The notes under the pieces were generated by a model, which saw only the letters and a list, made by a program, of their open reading frames with translations, searched no databases and had not been told where the DNA came from. From NCBI GenBank assembly GCA_026397915.1, contig JAPLTX010000034.1:1-64000 (forward strand): 64,000 nt of DNA, read 5' to 3'. The stretch is from Verrucomicrobiota bacterium (GTDB taxonomy: Bacteria > Verrucomicrobiota > Verrucomicrobiia > CAIQCK01). Shown here in pieces: positions 1 through 8,852 of this stretch; the stretch's first letter is position 1, and each line of letters starts with the position of its first letter. The position numbers and the translations under genes are program-made.

Positions 1-63
1 CCGACGCGTCACCTTCTTCTTCCCGGCATATTCCGACTGCGCAAAACTCATTTGTTGCTTCAT
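1..63 (-). CDS. IS5-like transposase, N-terminal fragment cut by window edge
   Basis: Read on the minus strand from an ATG at 63, the frame stays open to the window edge and gives 21 residues: MKQQMSFAQSEYAGKKKVTR followed by R. This resembles the N-terminus of IS5-family transposases (a short 'F-A-x-x-x-Y...KK-x-TRR' start), which are DDE enzymes that move the element. The catalytic part lies outside the window. The bases from 64 to about 120 upstream should hold the IS terminal inverted repeat, but the other end is not visible, so the boundary cannot be fixed. The rest of 64-338 shows no convincing gene. Confidence 0.6.
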   Translation of the reverse strand, partial: MKQQMSFAQSEYAGKKKVTRR

Positions 64-338
64 GGCCCCACTTTAGCAAAACCCTTCTCCGGCGACTTTT
101 CATTTCGGCAGCCAAACTGATTAAATCAGCGATTCCTTAGTGTGTTTAGCGTGGTTCGCGGGCTGAATTCCGCAGATTGCTGACAACGAACCGATGGCCA
201 CGTCATCCCGTCTGGAGAGGACAGTCCATTCGTGAAAGGCGAAAACAACACACCCGGTGGTCGCGCCCTGTCTTGTTTCCGCGACGACGACCACCGCTTC
301 CGGCTCTACCACACTCTATGTTGCGTCCGTCGGCCTGC

Positions 339-833
339 TCAGGACTTCTTGTCGCCGATTCGCACCAGCGCGTAAATAATGGCCGTCGGGATTCCTGCCA
401 CCAGCGCCAGCGCGACAAAGATGCCGTGTCCCTCGCCGCGTTTGCGGATGTCCGTGAATATCCAGACCGCGAGCAGGATATTGATCGTCGCCGCCAATCC
501 CAGCAGCGCCACCCAAAAGTAGGGGCAAGGCTTGAGCGGACACTTCGGACCCATCACCGCCTGCGCCGCCTTCGGCTGCGGCGCTAGTGGACATGTCGCG
601 CACGGTCCCGCCGCAGGTTTTATATCTGGGCGATTTAATCCCGGTGCCAGATGTTGCATCACCCTCTGCTGATGTTCGGCCATCTCATTGATGCGCCGCT
701 CCAGTCGGTTCAGGCGCTCATTCAGTTCGGCGCGCTCCCGGTCTTGCGCCATGACGGGCGTCGTATCCACGCTCAACACCAGCCCGGCCGCCAACACCGC
801 CGGGCACAACCACTGCAATAACGTCTTCTTCAT
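339..833 (-). CDS. Secreted/membrane protein with coiled coil and Cys-rich segment
   Basis: This is a 164-residue protein of unknown function. The start at 833 is preferred over the adjacent ATG at 836 because GGAGG lies about 7 nt upstream. Residues 1-30 form a signal peptide or signal anchor ending near PVMAQ. Residues about 32-62 are a charged heptad-like coiled coil rich in E, R and L. Next comes a Cys/Pro segment with CATCP and KCPLKPCP, where the paired cysteines could bind metal or form disulfides. The C-terminal half has two hydrophobic helices, FWVALLGLAATINILLAVW and GIFVALALVAGIPTAIIYAL, ending in a basic tail. The likely topology is a periplasmic coiled coil anchored by membrane helices. 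No specific partner is visible; the neighbours are an IS fragment and a lipoprotein. Confidence 0.75.
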   Translation of the reverse strand: MKKTLLQWLCPAVLAAGLVLSVDTTPVMAQDRERAELNERLNRLERRINEMAEHQQRVMQHLAPGLNRPDIKPAAGPCATCPLAPQPKAAQAVMGPKCPLKPCPYFWVALLGLAATINILLAVWIFTDIRKRGEGHGIFVALALVAGIPTAIIYALVRIGDKKS

Positions 834-969
834 CATAAAGCCTCCGTTTCTGCTTCAATTATACATTCACTTCCCAGCCCCGTCGAGCAACGCATCACAG
901 GGACTCGGCAACAACCGCCGCGCCCGGAGGTCCACCCTGCGGAGCGAGAGACGAGGCGACTTGCGAGTT

Positions 970-1052
970 GTAATGGCGGCCGTCTCGGCCGCTGTGCCGT
1001 TGGGAATCTCCTGAAAGGGAACTGGGTCAAACGAGACGGCCGACTCTACAAC
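970..1052. repeat. Inverted repeat of the GCGGCCG-N3-CGGCCGC family
   Basis: A perfect 7-bp stem with a TCT loop lies at 976-992, preceded by TTGTAATG. A related inverted half ending in CTCTACAA lies at about 1030-1050. The same core with a GGA loop and a TTGTAGTGG flank recurs at 11302-11318 on the other strand, so this is a dispersed genomic repeat family. A separate short segment at about 945-960 (GCGGAGCGAGAG) looks like a worn half of the 68-bp GH106-array repeat described below. Confidence 0.7.
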
Positions 1053-1139
1053 CGGGAACCGCGCAAAGCAGAACAGGCAGGACGCCTGTCTTATTGACGC
1101 CGGACTTGCGCATCTTGTAAGTCCAGTCTAGTAATACCG

Positions 1140-1484
1140 GTGAGAATCATCAGTCTGATCGCTGTGGCTGCGATTCTGTGGACGACCGGCTGCGCGACAA
1201 CATCGCGCACGGCGCGCAAGCTTCTGCCGCAGGAGGAAATCATCCGGTTGTCAAAGGCCCAGACTCCGGACAGCGAGATCATCCAGCGCATCCAAACCTC
1301 CGGCACTGTTTACCGCCTGTCGGCCGTCGAGATCCTCCACCTGCACAAGAGCGGCGTGAGCAACGGCGTGATTGATTACATGCTTCAAAATTACGCGGAC
1401 GCGGTCCGGTGGCAGGAGCGCGAACGTTGCGAGATGGGCTGGTATTTCCACGGACCGTATTGTTACTGGCACTGGCCGCCGTAG
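1140..1484 (+). CDS. Small lipoprotein of unknown function
   Basis: This is a 114-residue protein with a GTG start. It has a short lipoprotein signal with a lipobox at WTTGC, so it is predicted to be lipid-anchored in the envelope. The body contains a helical segment (EEIIRLSKAQTPDSEIIQRI) followed by 'LSAVEILHLHKSGVSNGVID'. This resembles small Verrucomicrobiota/Planctomycetes lipoproteins that sense or bind through a short helical repeat. The C-terminus is aromatic and Cys-containing (GWYFHGPYCYWHWPP). No enzymatic motif is seen. The gap before the next gene holds nothing recognisable. Confidence 0.75.
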   Translation: MRIISLIAVAAILWTTGCATTSRTARKLLPQEEIIRLSKAQTPDSEIIQRIQTSGTVYRLSAVEILHLHKSGVSNGVIDYMLQNYADAVRWQERERCEMGWYFHGPYCYWHWPP

Positions 1485-1636
1485 GTCGTTGTTGCCCGCA
1501 ATCGGTGCCGCTGGCTGCCATCCTGCCTTGGGGGTGAACCCGCAGCCGCACGGGATGCTTGTAAAAACAGTGCCGTTGGCGGATAGTATGGCCGCTCGTT
1601 TGCAATGGACGGGCAGAACAAGGAAAGGAGATCAAC

Positions 1637-1930
1637 ATGGCTGCATACATCATCATGACTCACTTCACCGAACAAGGTGTTCGCAACATCAAAGACTCGC
1701 CCAAACGTGGCCAAGCGGCCATCGCGCTCGGCAGGAAGATGGGCGTGAAGGTCAAAGAGCTATTCTGGACCCTCGGACCCTACGATACCGTCATGCTCGC
1801 CGAGGCGGCAAATGACGAGACGGCGACGGCGTTCGCTCTGAGCCTCTGTTCCCGAGGCAACGTGAAGACGCTCACGATGCGAGCGTATCGCGCCAAGGAG
1901 TTTGGCGGGATACTGCGGAAGCTGCGCTAA
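1637..1930 (+). CDS. GYD domain protein
   Basis: This is a 97-residue cytoplasmic protein that matches the whole length of the GYD family. It begins AAYIIMTHFTEQGVRNIKDSP, then has the conserved GVKVKELFWTLGPYDTVML block, in which GPYD replaces the family's usual GxYD, and ends in a VKTLTMRAY strand. GYD proteins are small ferredoxin-fold dimers whose biochemical role is not established. The start is well supported by AAAGGAGA about 6 nt upstream. There is no operon partner, and a long palindrome follows directly. Confidence 0.85.
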   Translation: MAAYIIMTHFTEQGVRNIKDSPKRGQAAIALGRKMGVKVKELFWTLGPYDTVMLAEAANDETATAFALSLCSRGNVKTLTMRAYRAKEFGGILRKLR

Positions 1931-1949
1931 AGTCGAAATCAAGTTGCCC

Positions 1950-2037
1950 GTAGCGCCGGCATCCTTGCCGGCGGAAGTTCGCTGTTTCGGTCGAAACCGC
2001 AAAGCCAGAAGGTCGCCGGCAAAGATGCCGGCGCTAC
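1950..2037. repeat. 88-bp inverted repeat (GTAGCGCCGGC family)
   Basis: The left arm GTAGCGCCGGCATCCTTGCC is mirrored by a right arm ending GCCGGCGCTAC. Each arm is itself palindromic around GCCGGC(A). One arm of the same family is found inside the coding start of the URO-D gene at 7685-7708. The position just after the GYD gene would allow a stem-loop in the transcript, but there is no U-tract. Confidence 0.8.
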
Positions 2038-2137
2038 CACCTCATGGCTGGCGATGAGTGTCCTTTTCGTGACACGACGGATTCGTGGAAGGCTTCTGAT
2101 TGGGAGCCTCCACTGCGAGAGTTCTTGAGATCAGTCC

Positions 2138-3394
2138 ATGAACCCATTGTTGGAGCTTGGAAAATACTCGCTCGGAGTCGGCGACCGCTTTGCACATCAG
2201 GCGGGGGCGCAACTGCGCGCCTGCATGATGGCAGCGGAGCAAAGCGTCGAAATCATCCCGGTTTGGAACAAGTCCAACCGCGAGCACACGATCATCGGCT
2301 CTGAGCCGTCCGGCACGCGCGCGGCTGCCGCTGCGGCCGTGAAGGCGCTGAGATGGGAGCGTGGCTACTTTGTGGATGCCGACCACATCCGTTTGGAAAC
2401 GGTGGACCGCTTTATCCCGCACTCGGATTTCTTCACGATTGATGTGGCGGATTCCATCGGCAGACGCGTGGAGGCGCGGGCGGTGGCGGCGTTTGTGGAG
2501 CGGCACCCCGAGTTGGTCAGCAGAATCGTCATTCCAAATATCGAGAAGCCGTTGGAGACCACGCGCACCGAAGTGGAGCGTATCGCTGGTAAGTATCTGG
2601 CTGCGGTGCAGGATGCCGGCGGGATATACCGGCACATCGCGAAGGCAAAAGGCGACAGCAAGTTTGTCGTCGAGGTTTCGATGGACGAGACAGACAGCCC
2701 GCAGACGCCGCCCGAACTGCTGGTGATTCTTGCGGCGGTGGCCGGCGAGGGCATTCCGGCACAAACCATCGCGCCGAAGTTCACTGGCCGGTTCAACAAA
2801 GGCGTGGACTACGTCGGCGACGTGGCGCAGTTCGAGAGGGAGTTCAACGACGATCTCTGCGTCATCGCCTGTGCGGTGGCGCGCTACGGCCTGCCGGAGA
2901 ACCTCAAGCTCAGCGTTCATTCCGGCAGCGACAAGTTCTCCATCTACCCGGCGATCCGGCGCGCGTTGCGAAAACATGGCGCGGGCGTGCATCTGAAGAC
3001 CGCCGGCACAACGTGGCTGGAGGAATGCATCGGTCTGGCCGAGGCGGGCGGCGACGGGCTGCGGCTCGCGAAGGAGATTTATGCCGAGGCGCTGGCGCAC
3101 ATTGACGAACTATGCGCGCCATACGCGACAGTCATAGACATTGATCGCGCCAAGCTTCCGGCGGCGACGACGGTGGCCGGCTGGACGAGCGGGCAGTTTG
3201 CGGCGGCGTTGCGCCACGACCAGAAGAATCCGGCGTTCAATCCGCATCTGCGGCAGTTGATCCACGTGGGTTTCAAGGTGGCCGCGAAGATGGGCGCGCG
3301 CTACATCGGGCAACTTGTCGCGTGCGAGGAGTCTATCGCGCGCAACGTGACGGCGAATCTTTTCGAGCGGCATATCAAGCCGTTGTTCCTGTGA
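2138..3394 (+). CDS. uxaE: Tagaturonate epimerase family protein
   Basis: This 418-residue cytoplasmic enzyme resembles the UxaE family, which converts D-tagaturonate and D-fructuronate in hexuronate breakdown (known from Thermotoga). Recognisable features are the N-terminal LELGKYSLGVGDRFAHQ and IPVWNKSNREH segments, the DADHIRLETVDRFIPHSDFF block, FVVEVSMDETDSPQTP, APKFTGRFNKGVDY, and the C-terminal CEESIARNVTANLFERHIKP. Length and composition fit the family, with no signal peptide. It stands first in a + strand block with a secreted glycosidase and a symporter, which suggests use of a uronic-acid-containing glycan. Substrate assignment rests on family resemblance only. Confidence 0.82.
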   Translation: MNPLLELGKYSLGVGDRFAHQAGAQLRACMMAAEQSVEIIPVWNKSNREHTIIGSEPSGTRAAAAAAVKALRWERGYFVDADHIRLETVDRFIPHSDFFTIDVADSIGRRVEARAVAAFVERHPELVSRIVIPNIEKPLETTRTEVERIAGKYLAAVQDAGGIYRHIAKAKGDSKFVVEVSMDETDSPQTPPELLVILAAVAGEGIPAQTIAPKFTGRFNKGVDYVGDVAQFEREFNDDLCVIACAVARYGLPENLKLSVHSGSDKFSIYPAIRRALRKHGAGVHLKTAGTTWLEECIGLAEAGGDGLRLAKEIYAEALAHIDELCAPYATVIDIDRAKLPAATTVAGWTSGQFAAALRHDQKNPAFNPHLRQLIHVGFKVAAKMGARYIGQLVACEESIARNVTANLFERHIKPLFL

Positions 3395-3450
3395 GGATGC
3401 GCTGAGTTCCTTCATTGACCGCTTGTGGAATTTTGCGATAGACAAGGGGC

Positions 3451-5484
3451 ATGAGCAGCACCTCGAAACTCCAAGGAATCCTTCTCGGCACAGCAATCCT
3501 AACGACGACATGTCTGGCACAGGTGGAATATCCGGGAATGCCGCCCGGCAAGGGAGCGATTGACTGCCAAGGCGAGCACATCAACATCAAGAACGCCGCA
3601 ATCTCCATGTCGTGGAGTTTGGGCAAGCAGGGAATCCGCCCTGCATCGCTTTGCGACGGCCAGACCGGGCAGAAACTTGCGCTGAGCGGTGAAGTGTTTC
3701 AAATCGTCCTCGCCGACGGCCAACGCTACGCGGCTTCGGCGTTCGTGCTCGACGGCAAACCGCGCGTGAAAGAACTCGCGCGGGATGCAAAGGCAGCGCG
3801 GCTCGCGGCACGGATTCCGGGCCGGCAGGTTGAGACGACGTTGCGCTCGGTGGATGGTCGACTGCGCGTGGTCTGGCGCGCGATGATTCATGATGGGGCG
3901 AATTACGTGCGACAGGAAATCAGCGTGATCGCCGTCGGCAAGGATTGTGTGATCAAGGAGATTGTGTGCATGGACGACGCGGTCTCCGGCGCGCGCGTGG
4001 CTGGCCGCACCGATGGATCGCCGGTCGTGGCTGTGAATTTCTTTTTCGGCTGCGAAGACCCGCACGCGCAGGCGGCGGTGGAACCGCGCGTGTCGTTCCG
4101 GCTCCAGCGCAACGCGCCGTTGCGCAAGGGCGAGACGGTCACGCAGAGCATGGTGGTGGGCGTCGCGCCGGCGGGCCAGATGCGGCGAGCATTTCTCTGC
4201 TACCTCGAACGCGAGCGCGCGCATCCTTATCGGCCGTATCTGCACTACAACTCGTGGTATGACATCTCGTGGCGCGGCGAGCTTTTTGACCAAGCCACGT
4301 CGTTGGACGCCATCCGGCTCTTCGGCGAGCGGTTCATCAAACCGCACGGGGTCATTATGGACGGCATGGTGTTCGACGACGGTTGGGATGATCCCAAGAC
4401 GCTCTGGCAGTTCAACAGTGGTTTTCCAAAGGGCTTCACGCCGCTGGTGGCTCCCTGCAAGCAATACCACACGCGACTCGGCGTCTGGTTGTCGCCTTTC
4501 GGCGGCTATGGCGAGTTGAAGAAACAGCGGCTCCAGTTCGGTCGCGAGCAGGGCTACGAGATCAATGCGACCGGTTTCTCGTTGGCTGGGCCGAAATATT
4601 ACGCGGCGTTCAAGCGCGCGTGTGTCGGCATGATCCGCAACTACGGCGTCAACCACTTCAAGTTCGACGGCATCGCCGGCGGCTCGTATGCCAACGGCGG
4701 CGCGGCCTATGTTCTCGACACCGAAGCGATGCGGCGGCTGATGCTGGAACTGCGCCGCGAAGACCCGGCGATCTATATCAACCTCACCACCGGCTCGTGG
4801 CCGTCGCCGTTCTGGCTGCGCTACGCCGACTCGATCTGGCGGCAAGGCCACGACATGAACTTCGCCGGCAAAGGCTCGAAGCAACAGCAATGGCTGACGT
4901 ATCGCGACCAAGAGACGTTTCGCAGCATCGTCGGCAAAGGCCCGCTCTTCCCGCTCAGTTCGCTGATGACGCAGGGCGTGGCCTATTCGCGCAACGGCAT
5001 GGCCGGTGAGAAGACGTTCGACTCCGTGGGCTTCAAGGACGACGTGCGCGCGTTCTTCGGCGGCGGCACGAGCTTGCAGGAACTCTACATTCAACCCGGC
5101 AAGCTGACGGCGGACGATTGGGCGGTGCTTGCGGAAGCCGCGAAGTGGGCGCGCGGCAATGCCGACGTGATGGCGGACACCCATTGGATCGGCGGCGATC
5201 CGCTGAAGCTGGAGGTCTATGGTTACGCGTCGTGGTCGCCGCGCAAGGGCACCGTGATGTTGCGCAACCCGGACGACCAGCCACGTGATATTGCGTTGGA
5301 CATCGGCACGGCGTTTGAACTACCGGTCGGTGCGGCGACGAAATTCATGCTCAAGAGTCCGTGGACTGAGGACGCGCAGAAGCCGGCGCGCGCTGTCGAG
5401 GCCGGCACGCCCGTGCGGTTTACGCTCAAGCCGTTTGAGATTCTCGTGTTCGACGCCGTGCCGCAAACTGCGGCGAAGCCATGA
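3451..5484 (+). CDS. Secreted GH36/melibiase-like glycoside hydrolase
   Basis: This 677-residue protein has a signal peptide ending near TTTCLAQ. Residues about 30-265 form the beta-sandwich expected before a GH36-like barrel. The barrel begins at YLHYNSWYDISW, followed by MDGMVFDDGWDD, LGVWLSPFGGYG and NHFKFDGIAGG; the Asp of KFDGI (about residue 405) is at the position of the family's nucleophile. SIWRQGHDMNF lies near the expected acid/base region. The C-terminal about 100 residues form a beta domain. Related proteins are often mislabelled 'enterotoxin' in databases. The likely role is removal of alpha-linked galactose or a similar sugar outside the cytoplasm. The next gene, 23 bases downstream, is a symporter, so the two may act in sequence. 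The exact sugar is not determinable. Confidence 0.82.
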   Translation: MSSTSKLQGILLGTAILTTTCLAQVEYPGMPPGKGAIDCQGEHINIKNAAISMSWSLGKQGIRPASLCDGQTGQKLALSGEVFQIVLADGQRYAASAFVLDGKPRVKELARDAKAARLAARIPGRQVETTLRSVDGRLRVVWRAMIHDGANYVRQEISVIAVGKDCVIKEIVCMDDAVSGARVAGRTDGSPVVAVNFFFGCEDPHAQAAVEPRVSFRLQRNAPLRKGETVTQSMVVGVAPAGQMRRAFLCYLERERAHPYRPYLHYNSWYDISWRGELFDQATSLDAIRLFGERFIKPHGVIMDGMVFDDGWDDPKTLWQFNSGFPKGFTPLVAPCKQYHTRLGVWLSPFGGYGELKKQRLQFGREQGYEINATGFSLAGPKYYAAFKRACVGMIRNYGVNHFKFDGIAGGSYANGGAAYVLDTEAMRRLMLELRREDPAIYINLTTGSWPSPFWLRYADSIWRQGHDMNFAGKGSKQQQWLTYRDQETFRSIVGKGPLFPLSSLMTQGVAYSRNGMAGEKTFDSVGFKDDVRAFFGGGTSLQELYIQPGKLTADDWAVLAEAAKWARGNADVMADTHWIGGDPLKLEVYGYASWSPRKGTVMLRNPDDQPRDIALDIGTAFELPVGAATKFMLKSPWTEDAQKPARAVEAGTPVRFTLKPFEILVFDAVPQTAAKP

Positions 5485-5507
5485 TTTGCGTCTGATCGCT
5501 CTCCATC

Positions 5508-7328
5508 ATGAAACTCCAACTTGTTGACTGGCTGATTGTCCTGGCGTCGCTGCTCATTTGCTTCGTGCCTGCGTTGTTCTTCGGCAAGCGGGCCGGCAAG
5601 AGCACGTCGGAGTTCTTCGTATCGGGCCGCGCGGTGCCGTGGTGGCTGGCGGGGCTTTCGATGGTGGCGACGACGTTCAGCAGCGACACGCCCAACCTCG
5701 TGACGGACATCGTCCGCCGCCAGGGCGTCGCGGGCAACTGGTGCTGGTGGGCCTTTGTGTTGACCGGCGTGGCTACGGTCTTCTTCTACGCGCGCATGTG
5801 GCGGCGCTCGGAGGTAATGACCGACCTGGAGTTCTACGAGATCCGATACTCCGGCAAGGCCGCGAGCGTCGTGCGCGGGTTCCGGTCGGTTTACCTCGGG
5901 CTGTTCTTCAATTGCGTCATCATGGCGTCGGTGAACCTCGCCGCCTGCAAGATCGCGAACGTGCTCTTCGGCCTGCCACGCTGGCAGACGCTGCTCATGG
6001 TAGGAATGTTGAACGTGGCCTTCGCGGCGCATTCGGGGCTGTGGGGCGTGCTGGTCATAGACATGATCCAGTTCTTCATCAAGATGACGGCAGTGATTGC
6101 TGCGGCTTGGTTTGCGGTCCAGCACGTTGGCGGTCTCGACGTGATGGTGCAGAAGCTCTCCGTGCCAATGCTTGCGCCCGACGGGAAGTCGCTGATCCAC
6201 TACCTGAACATCCTGCCCGACTTCACCAACAACTGGGACATCGCCGTGGCCGTCTTCGTCATGCCGCTGGCCGTGCAGTGGTGGGCGACGTGGTATCCGG
6301 GTGCAGAACCGGGCGGCGGCAGCTACATTGCGCAGCGGATGCTGGCCTCGAAGTCGGAGAAGGACGCGCTCGGCGCGGTGCTGTTCTTCAACGTGGCGCA
6401 CTACGTCTTGCGGCCGTGGCCGTGGATTCTGGTGGGGCTGTGCTCGCTGATTGTCTATCCGCAGTTGTCGGACATCCAGAAAGCGTTTCCAAACCTCGAT
6501 CCGAGTCTATTGGGACACGACATCGCGTATCCGGCGATGCTGAAGTTCCTGCCGGTCGGTTTCATCGGCCTGATGGTCGGCGGGTTGATCGCCGCCAACT
6601 CTTCGACCATCCTGACGCACCTGAACTGGGGATCGTCCTATCTGGTCCACGACTTCTACCAACGATTCATCCGCACCGACGCGACGGAGAAGCATTACGT
6701 TTTCGTCGGGCGGTTGACCACGGTCGGCTTGTTCCTGTGCTCGGCGGGGACGGTCTATTTGCTCGATACGGCCAAGGACAACTTCGACATCATCCTCCAG
6801 ATCGGTGCGGGCACGGGGCTGTTGTATCTGTTGCGGTGGTTCTGGTGGCGCATCACGGCTTGGTGCGAAGTCGTGGCGATGATCAGCTCGTTTGGAGTCT
6901 CAATCGTGCTGTTGGTCCTCAAGAAGCAGTTTCAGGTGGAGATCGGCACGCATCACGCGCTACTTATCACCATTGCGGTCACGACGGTTTGCTGGGTGTT
7001 GACGGCGTTCTTCGGGCCGCAGACCGAGCGCCGGACACTGATCGAGTTCTACAAGAAGGTCCGCCCGTTCGGCCCCGGCTGGAAACGCATCCGCGAGGAA
7101 GCGGGCATCTCCGAGCAGGAAGCGGCGGCGACGCACGAGAACATCCCGCTTGCGATGCTCGGTTGGTCGGCGGGATGCGCTGTCATCTGGTCCGCGCTCT
7201 TCACGGTGGGCAACTTCATTTATGGGCGCATGGCGCACGCGGGCATGCTGCTGGCGGTCTTCATCGCCAGCGCCGTGCTGTTGCTCTGGGTGATCAACAA
7301 ACTCTGGGGTAAGAACTCCAACGCGTGA
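5508..7328 (+). CDS. Sodium:solute symporter (SSS family)
   Basis: This is a 606-residue inner-membrane protein with about 13-14 hydrophobic helices, typical of the SSS/SLC5 family, which couples sodium entry to solute uptake. It begins LVDWLIVLASLLICFVPALF with no cleaved signal. Family-like features are the helix 1-2 loop GKSTSEFFVSGRAVPWWLAG, the segment MVATTFSSDTPNLVTDIVRR, and VGGLIAANSSTILTHLNWGSS. The position 23 bases after the GH36-like gene suggests that it imports a sugar or sugar acid released outside. The following region (7329-7655) is made of repeats, so the operon may end here. Confidence 0.9.
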   Translation: MKLQLVDWLIVLASLLICFVPALFFGKRAGKSTSEFFVSGRAVPWWLAGLSMVATTFSSDTPNLVTDIVRRQGVAGNWCWWAFVLTGVATVFFYARMWRRSEVMTDLEFYEIRYSGKAASVVRGFRSVYLGLFFNCVIMASVNLAACKIANVLFGLPRWQTLLMVGMLNVAFAAHSGLWGVLVIDMIQFFIKMTAVIAAAWFAVQHVGGLDVMVQKLSVPMLAPDGKSLIHYLNILPDFTNNWDIAVAVFVMPLAVQWWATWYPGAEPGGGSYIAQRMLASKSEKDALGAVLFFNVAHYVLRPWPWILVGLCSLIVYPQLSDIQKAFPNLDPSLLGHDIAYPAMLKFLPVGFIGLMVGGLIAANSSTILTHLNWGSSYLVHDFYQRFIRTDATEKHYVFVGRLTTVGLFLCSAGTVYLLDTAKDNFDIILQIGAGTGLLYLLRWFWWRITAWCEVVAMISSFGVSIVLLVLKKQFQVEIGTHHALLITIAVTTVCWVLTAFFGPQTERRTLIEFYKKVRPFGPGWKRIREEAGISEQEAAATHENIPLAMLGWSAGCAVIWSALFTVGNFIYGRMAHAGMLLAVFIASAVLLLWVINKLWGKNSNA

Positions 7329-7655
7329 TGAACCTCTATGCCGCAGTTGAGACAGGCAGGGCGCGACCGCCGGGCGTGCGGAGGGCCGCCTCTCAGCCAC
7401 ATCTCAGTTGCTGCGGCCCCTCACCCCGGCCCTCTCCCCACTGGCGTGGGGAGAGGGAGAGATTCTCGCGCGTTCCTCGGTGGTTACCGTTTGGTGATCG
7501 CGATGTGGTGACAGCATTCCCTCTCCCCATCCGATGGGGAGAGGGTAAGGGTGAGGGGCCGGCGGTGTTCAACTGCGTGGCCACGGCTCAACGAAAACCA
7601 GCGGCGCGCCCGGCGGTCGCGCCCTACCGGCGACAATTCAATCACTGGGTTTAGG
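7329..7655. repeat. Composite of nested inverted repeats, no gene
   Basis: Nested repeat arms fill this gap. GGGCGCGACCGCCGGGCG at about 7361-7380 is inverted at about 7602-7622, and a weaker copy lies near 258-273. Inside these, 7416-7472 and 7519-7560 form a second inverted pair. Each of its arms is itself a hairpin: CCCTCTCCCC, a short loop, then GGGGAGAGGG. The frames that stay open here are by-products of the repeat composition. The structure could stop transcription or protect mRNA 3' ends after the symporter gene; that is inference. Confidence 0.75.
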
Positions 7656-8852
7656 ATGAACGAGTTTTCCGAAAAGAAGAACACCGCCGGCAGGGATGCC
7701 GGCGCTACGGGTTGGACCAGCCGTCGCCGGCTCATGGCCGTGCTTTCCGGCCAGATGCCCGACCGCGTGCCGATCAACACCTACGAGCTGGCCGGGCGCA
7801 ACAGCCTCGACTGGTATAACCAGCAGCCCAGCTACCGCGGCTTGATGGACTTTGTCCGCGCCCACACCGATTGCATCACCAACTGGAACCCGCGCGCTGC
7901 CACCGACCGCTACACTTGCGAGGAACGTTTCCTCTGCTCCGACTACCCCGTCGAGATCGAGGAGCACACCGACACCGTCGAGGATTATCAACGCACCACG
8001 CGCATCTGCCACACGCCGCTCGGCGACCTGCGCCACGTCACACAGGCCAAGCCGGACGTTTACACCACCTGGCAGATCGAGCATTGGTGCAAGAGCGTCG
8101 CCGACGTGGACAAGGCCCTCAGCGTTCCCTACCAGCCCGCCGACTACGACGCCTCCGACCTCCCGCGCGTCCGCGCCGAACTCGGCGAGCACGGCATCGT
8201 CATGGCCTCCGTCGGCGACCCCGCCTACCTCGCCGCCGACCTCATGTCGTTCCAGGACTACATGGTCTGGGCGTTCGAGGAGACCGACCACTTCGCCCGC
8301 GCCGTCGCCATCATTGCCGAGCGCGTCATGGAAAACCTCCGCCGCCAGCTCGATTGCTGCGTGCTCGACCTCTACCGCATCGTCGGCCCGGAATACTTCA
8401 CCCCGCCCTATCTGCCGCCGTCGTTCTTCGAACGCTACGTCCTGCCGCACGTCCGCGACATGGTCAGCCTCATCCATTCCCGCGGCGGCAAGGCCCGCGT
8501 CCACAGCCACGGCAAAGTCGCCCGCGTCCTCGACATGATCCTCGACACCGACTGCGACGGCCTCGACCCCTGCGAAGCCCCGCCCGACGGCGACATCGCG
8601 CTGGACGAGGTCAAACGCCGCTGCCACGCCCGCGGCGTCTCCGTCTGGGGAAACTTCGCCCTCAAGCGCCTCGAGCAAGACAGCCCCGACCAGATTCGCG
8701 CCGAAGTCCGCCGCGTCATGGACCAAGCCAAAGCCGGCGGCGGCTTCGTCCTCATGCCCACCGCCGCCCCCATCAACCTCCCGCTCAATCCCAAGACCGA
8801 AGCCAACTACCGCGCTATGATTGAGGCGGGGCTGGAGTTTGGGGGATATTGA
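7656..8852 (+). CDS. URO-D family protein (methyltransferase-like), upstream copy
   Basis: This is a 398-residue cytoplasmic protein of the uroporphyrinogen decarboxylase superfamily. Family features are SRRRLMAVLSGQMPDRVPIN near the N-terminus, a DLYRIVGPEYFTPPYLPPS segment, HSHGKVARVLDMI, DCDGLDPCEAPPDGD, VSVWGNFALKRLEQ, and the C-terminal GGGFVLMPTAAPIN. True HemE has an Arg-rich substrate site not seen here. The sequence is closer to MtaA/CmuA-type corrinoid methyltransferases and the poorly characterised URO-D proteins of sugar-degrading loci. The ATG at 7656 gives about 20 extra residues before the conserved start, and these are encoded by half of a dispersed palindrome at 7685-7708. 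No other in-frame start rescues the conserved SRRRL segment. Confidence 0.8.
   Translation: MNEFSEKKNTAGRDAGATGWTSRRRLMAVLSGQMPDRVPINTYELAGRNSLDWYNQQPSYRGLMDFVRAHTDCITNWNPRAATDRYTCEERFLCSDYPVEIEEHTDTVEDYQRTTRICHTPLGDLRHVTQAKPDVYTTWQIEHWCKSVADVDKALSVPYQPADYDASDLPRVRAELGEHGIVMASVGDPAYLAADLMSFQDYMVWAFEETDHFARAVAIIAERVMENLRRQLDCCVLDLYRIVGPEYFTPPYLPPSFFERYVLPHVRDMVSLIHSRGGKARVHSHGKVARVLDMILDTDCDGLDPCEAPPDGDIALDEVKRRCHARGVSVWGNFALKRLEQDSPDQIRAEVRRVMDQAKAGGGFVLMPTAAPINLPLNPKTEANYRAMIEAGLEFGGY
7685..7708. repeat. Half palindrome inside the URO-D coding start
   Basis: CGCCGGCAGGGATGCCGGCG followed by CTAC matches one arm of the 1950-2037 inverted repeat. It is read in frame as AGRDAGAT in the N-terminal extension of the URO-D protein. 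Confidence 0.75.

Noticed and set aside
3499..5184. Long open frame antisense to the GH36-like gene
   Set aside because: It is rich in Arg, His, Ala and Glu, as expected for the complement of a GC-rich gene, has no recognisable domain, and covers a gene with clear motifs. The same reasoning excludes the long antisense frames at 16329-18140, 35735-37495, 40126-42222 and 42737-44683.
5508..7312. Second frame through the symporter gene (5558-7312)
   Set aside because: It is Arg/Gly-rich with no membrane helices, an overlap frame of the true symporter coding sequence.
7325..7654. Open frames across the gap after the symporter
   Set aside because: They consist of the translated inverted repeats and show no protein character; both strands are open for the same reason.
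7656..8852. True uroporphyrinogen decarboxylase (hemE)
   Set aside because: The N-terminal Arg-containing substrate motif of HemE is not seen, no heme genes are nearby, and a second divergent family member lies in the same locus.
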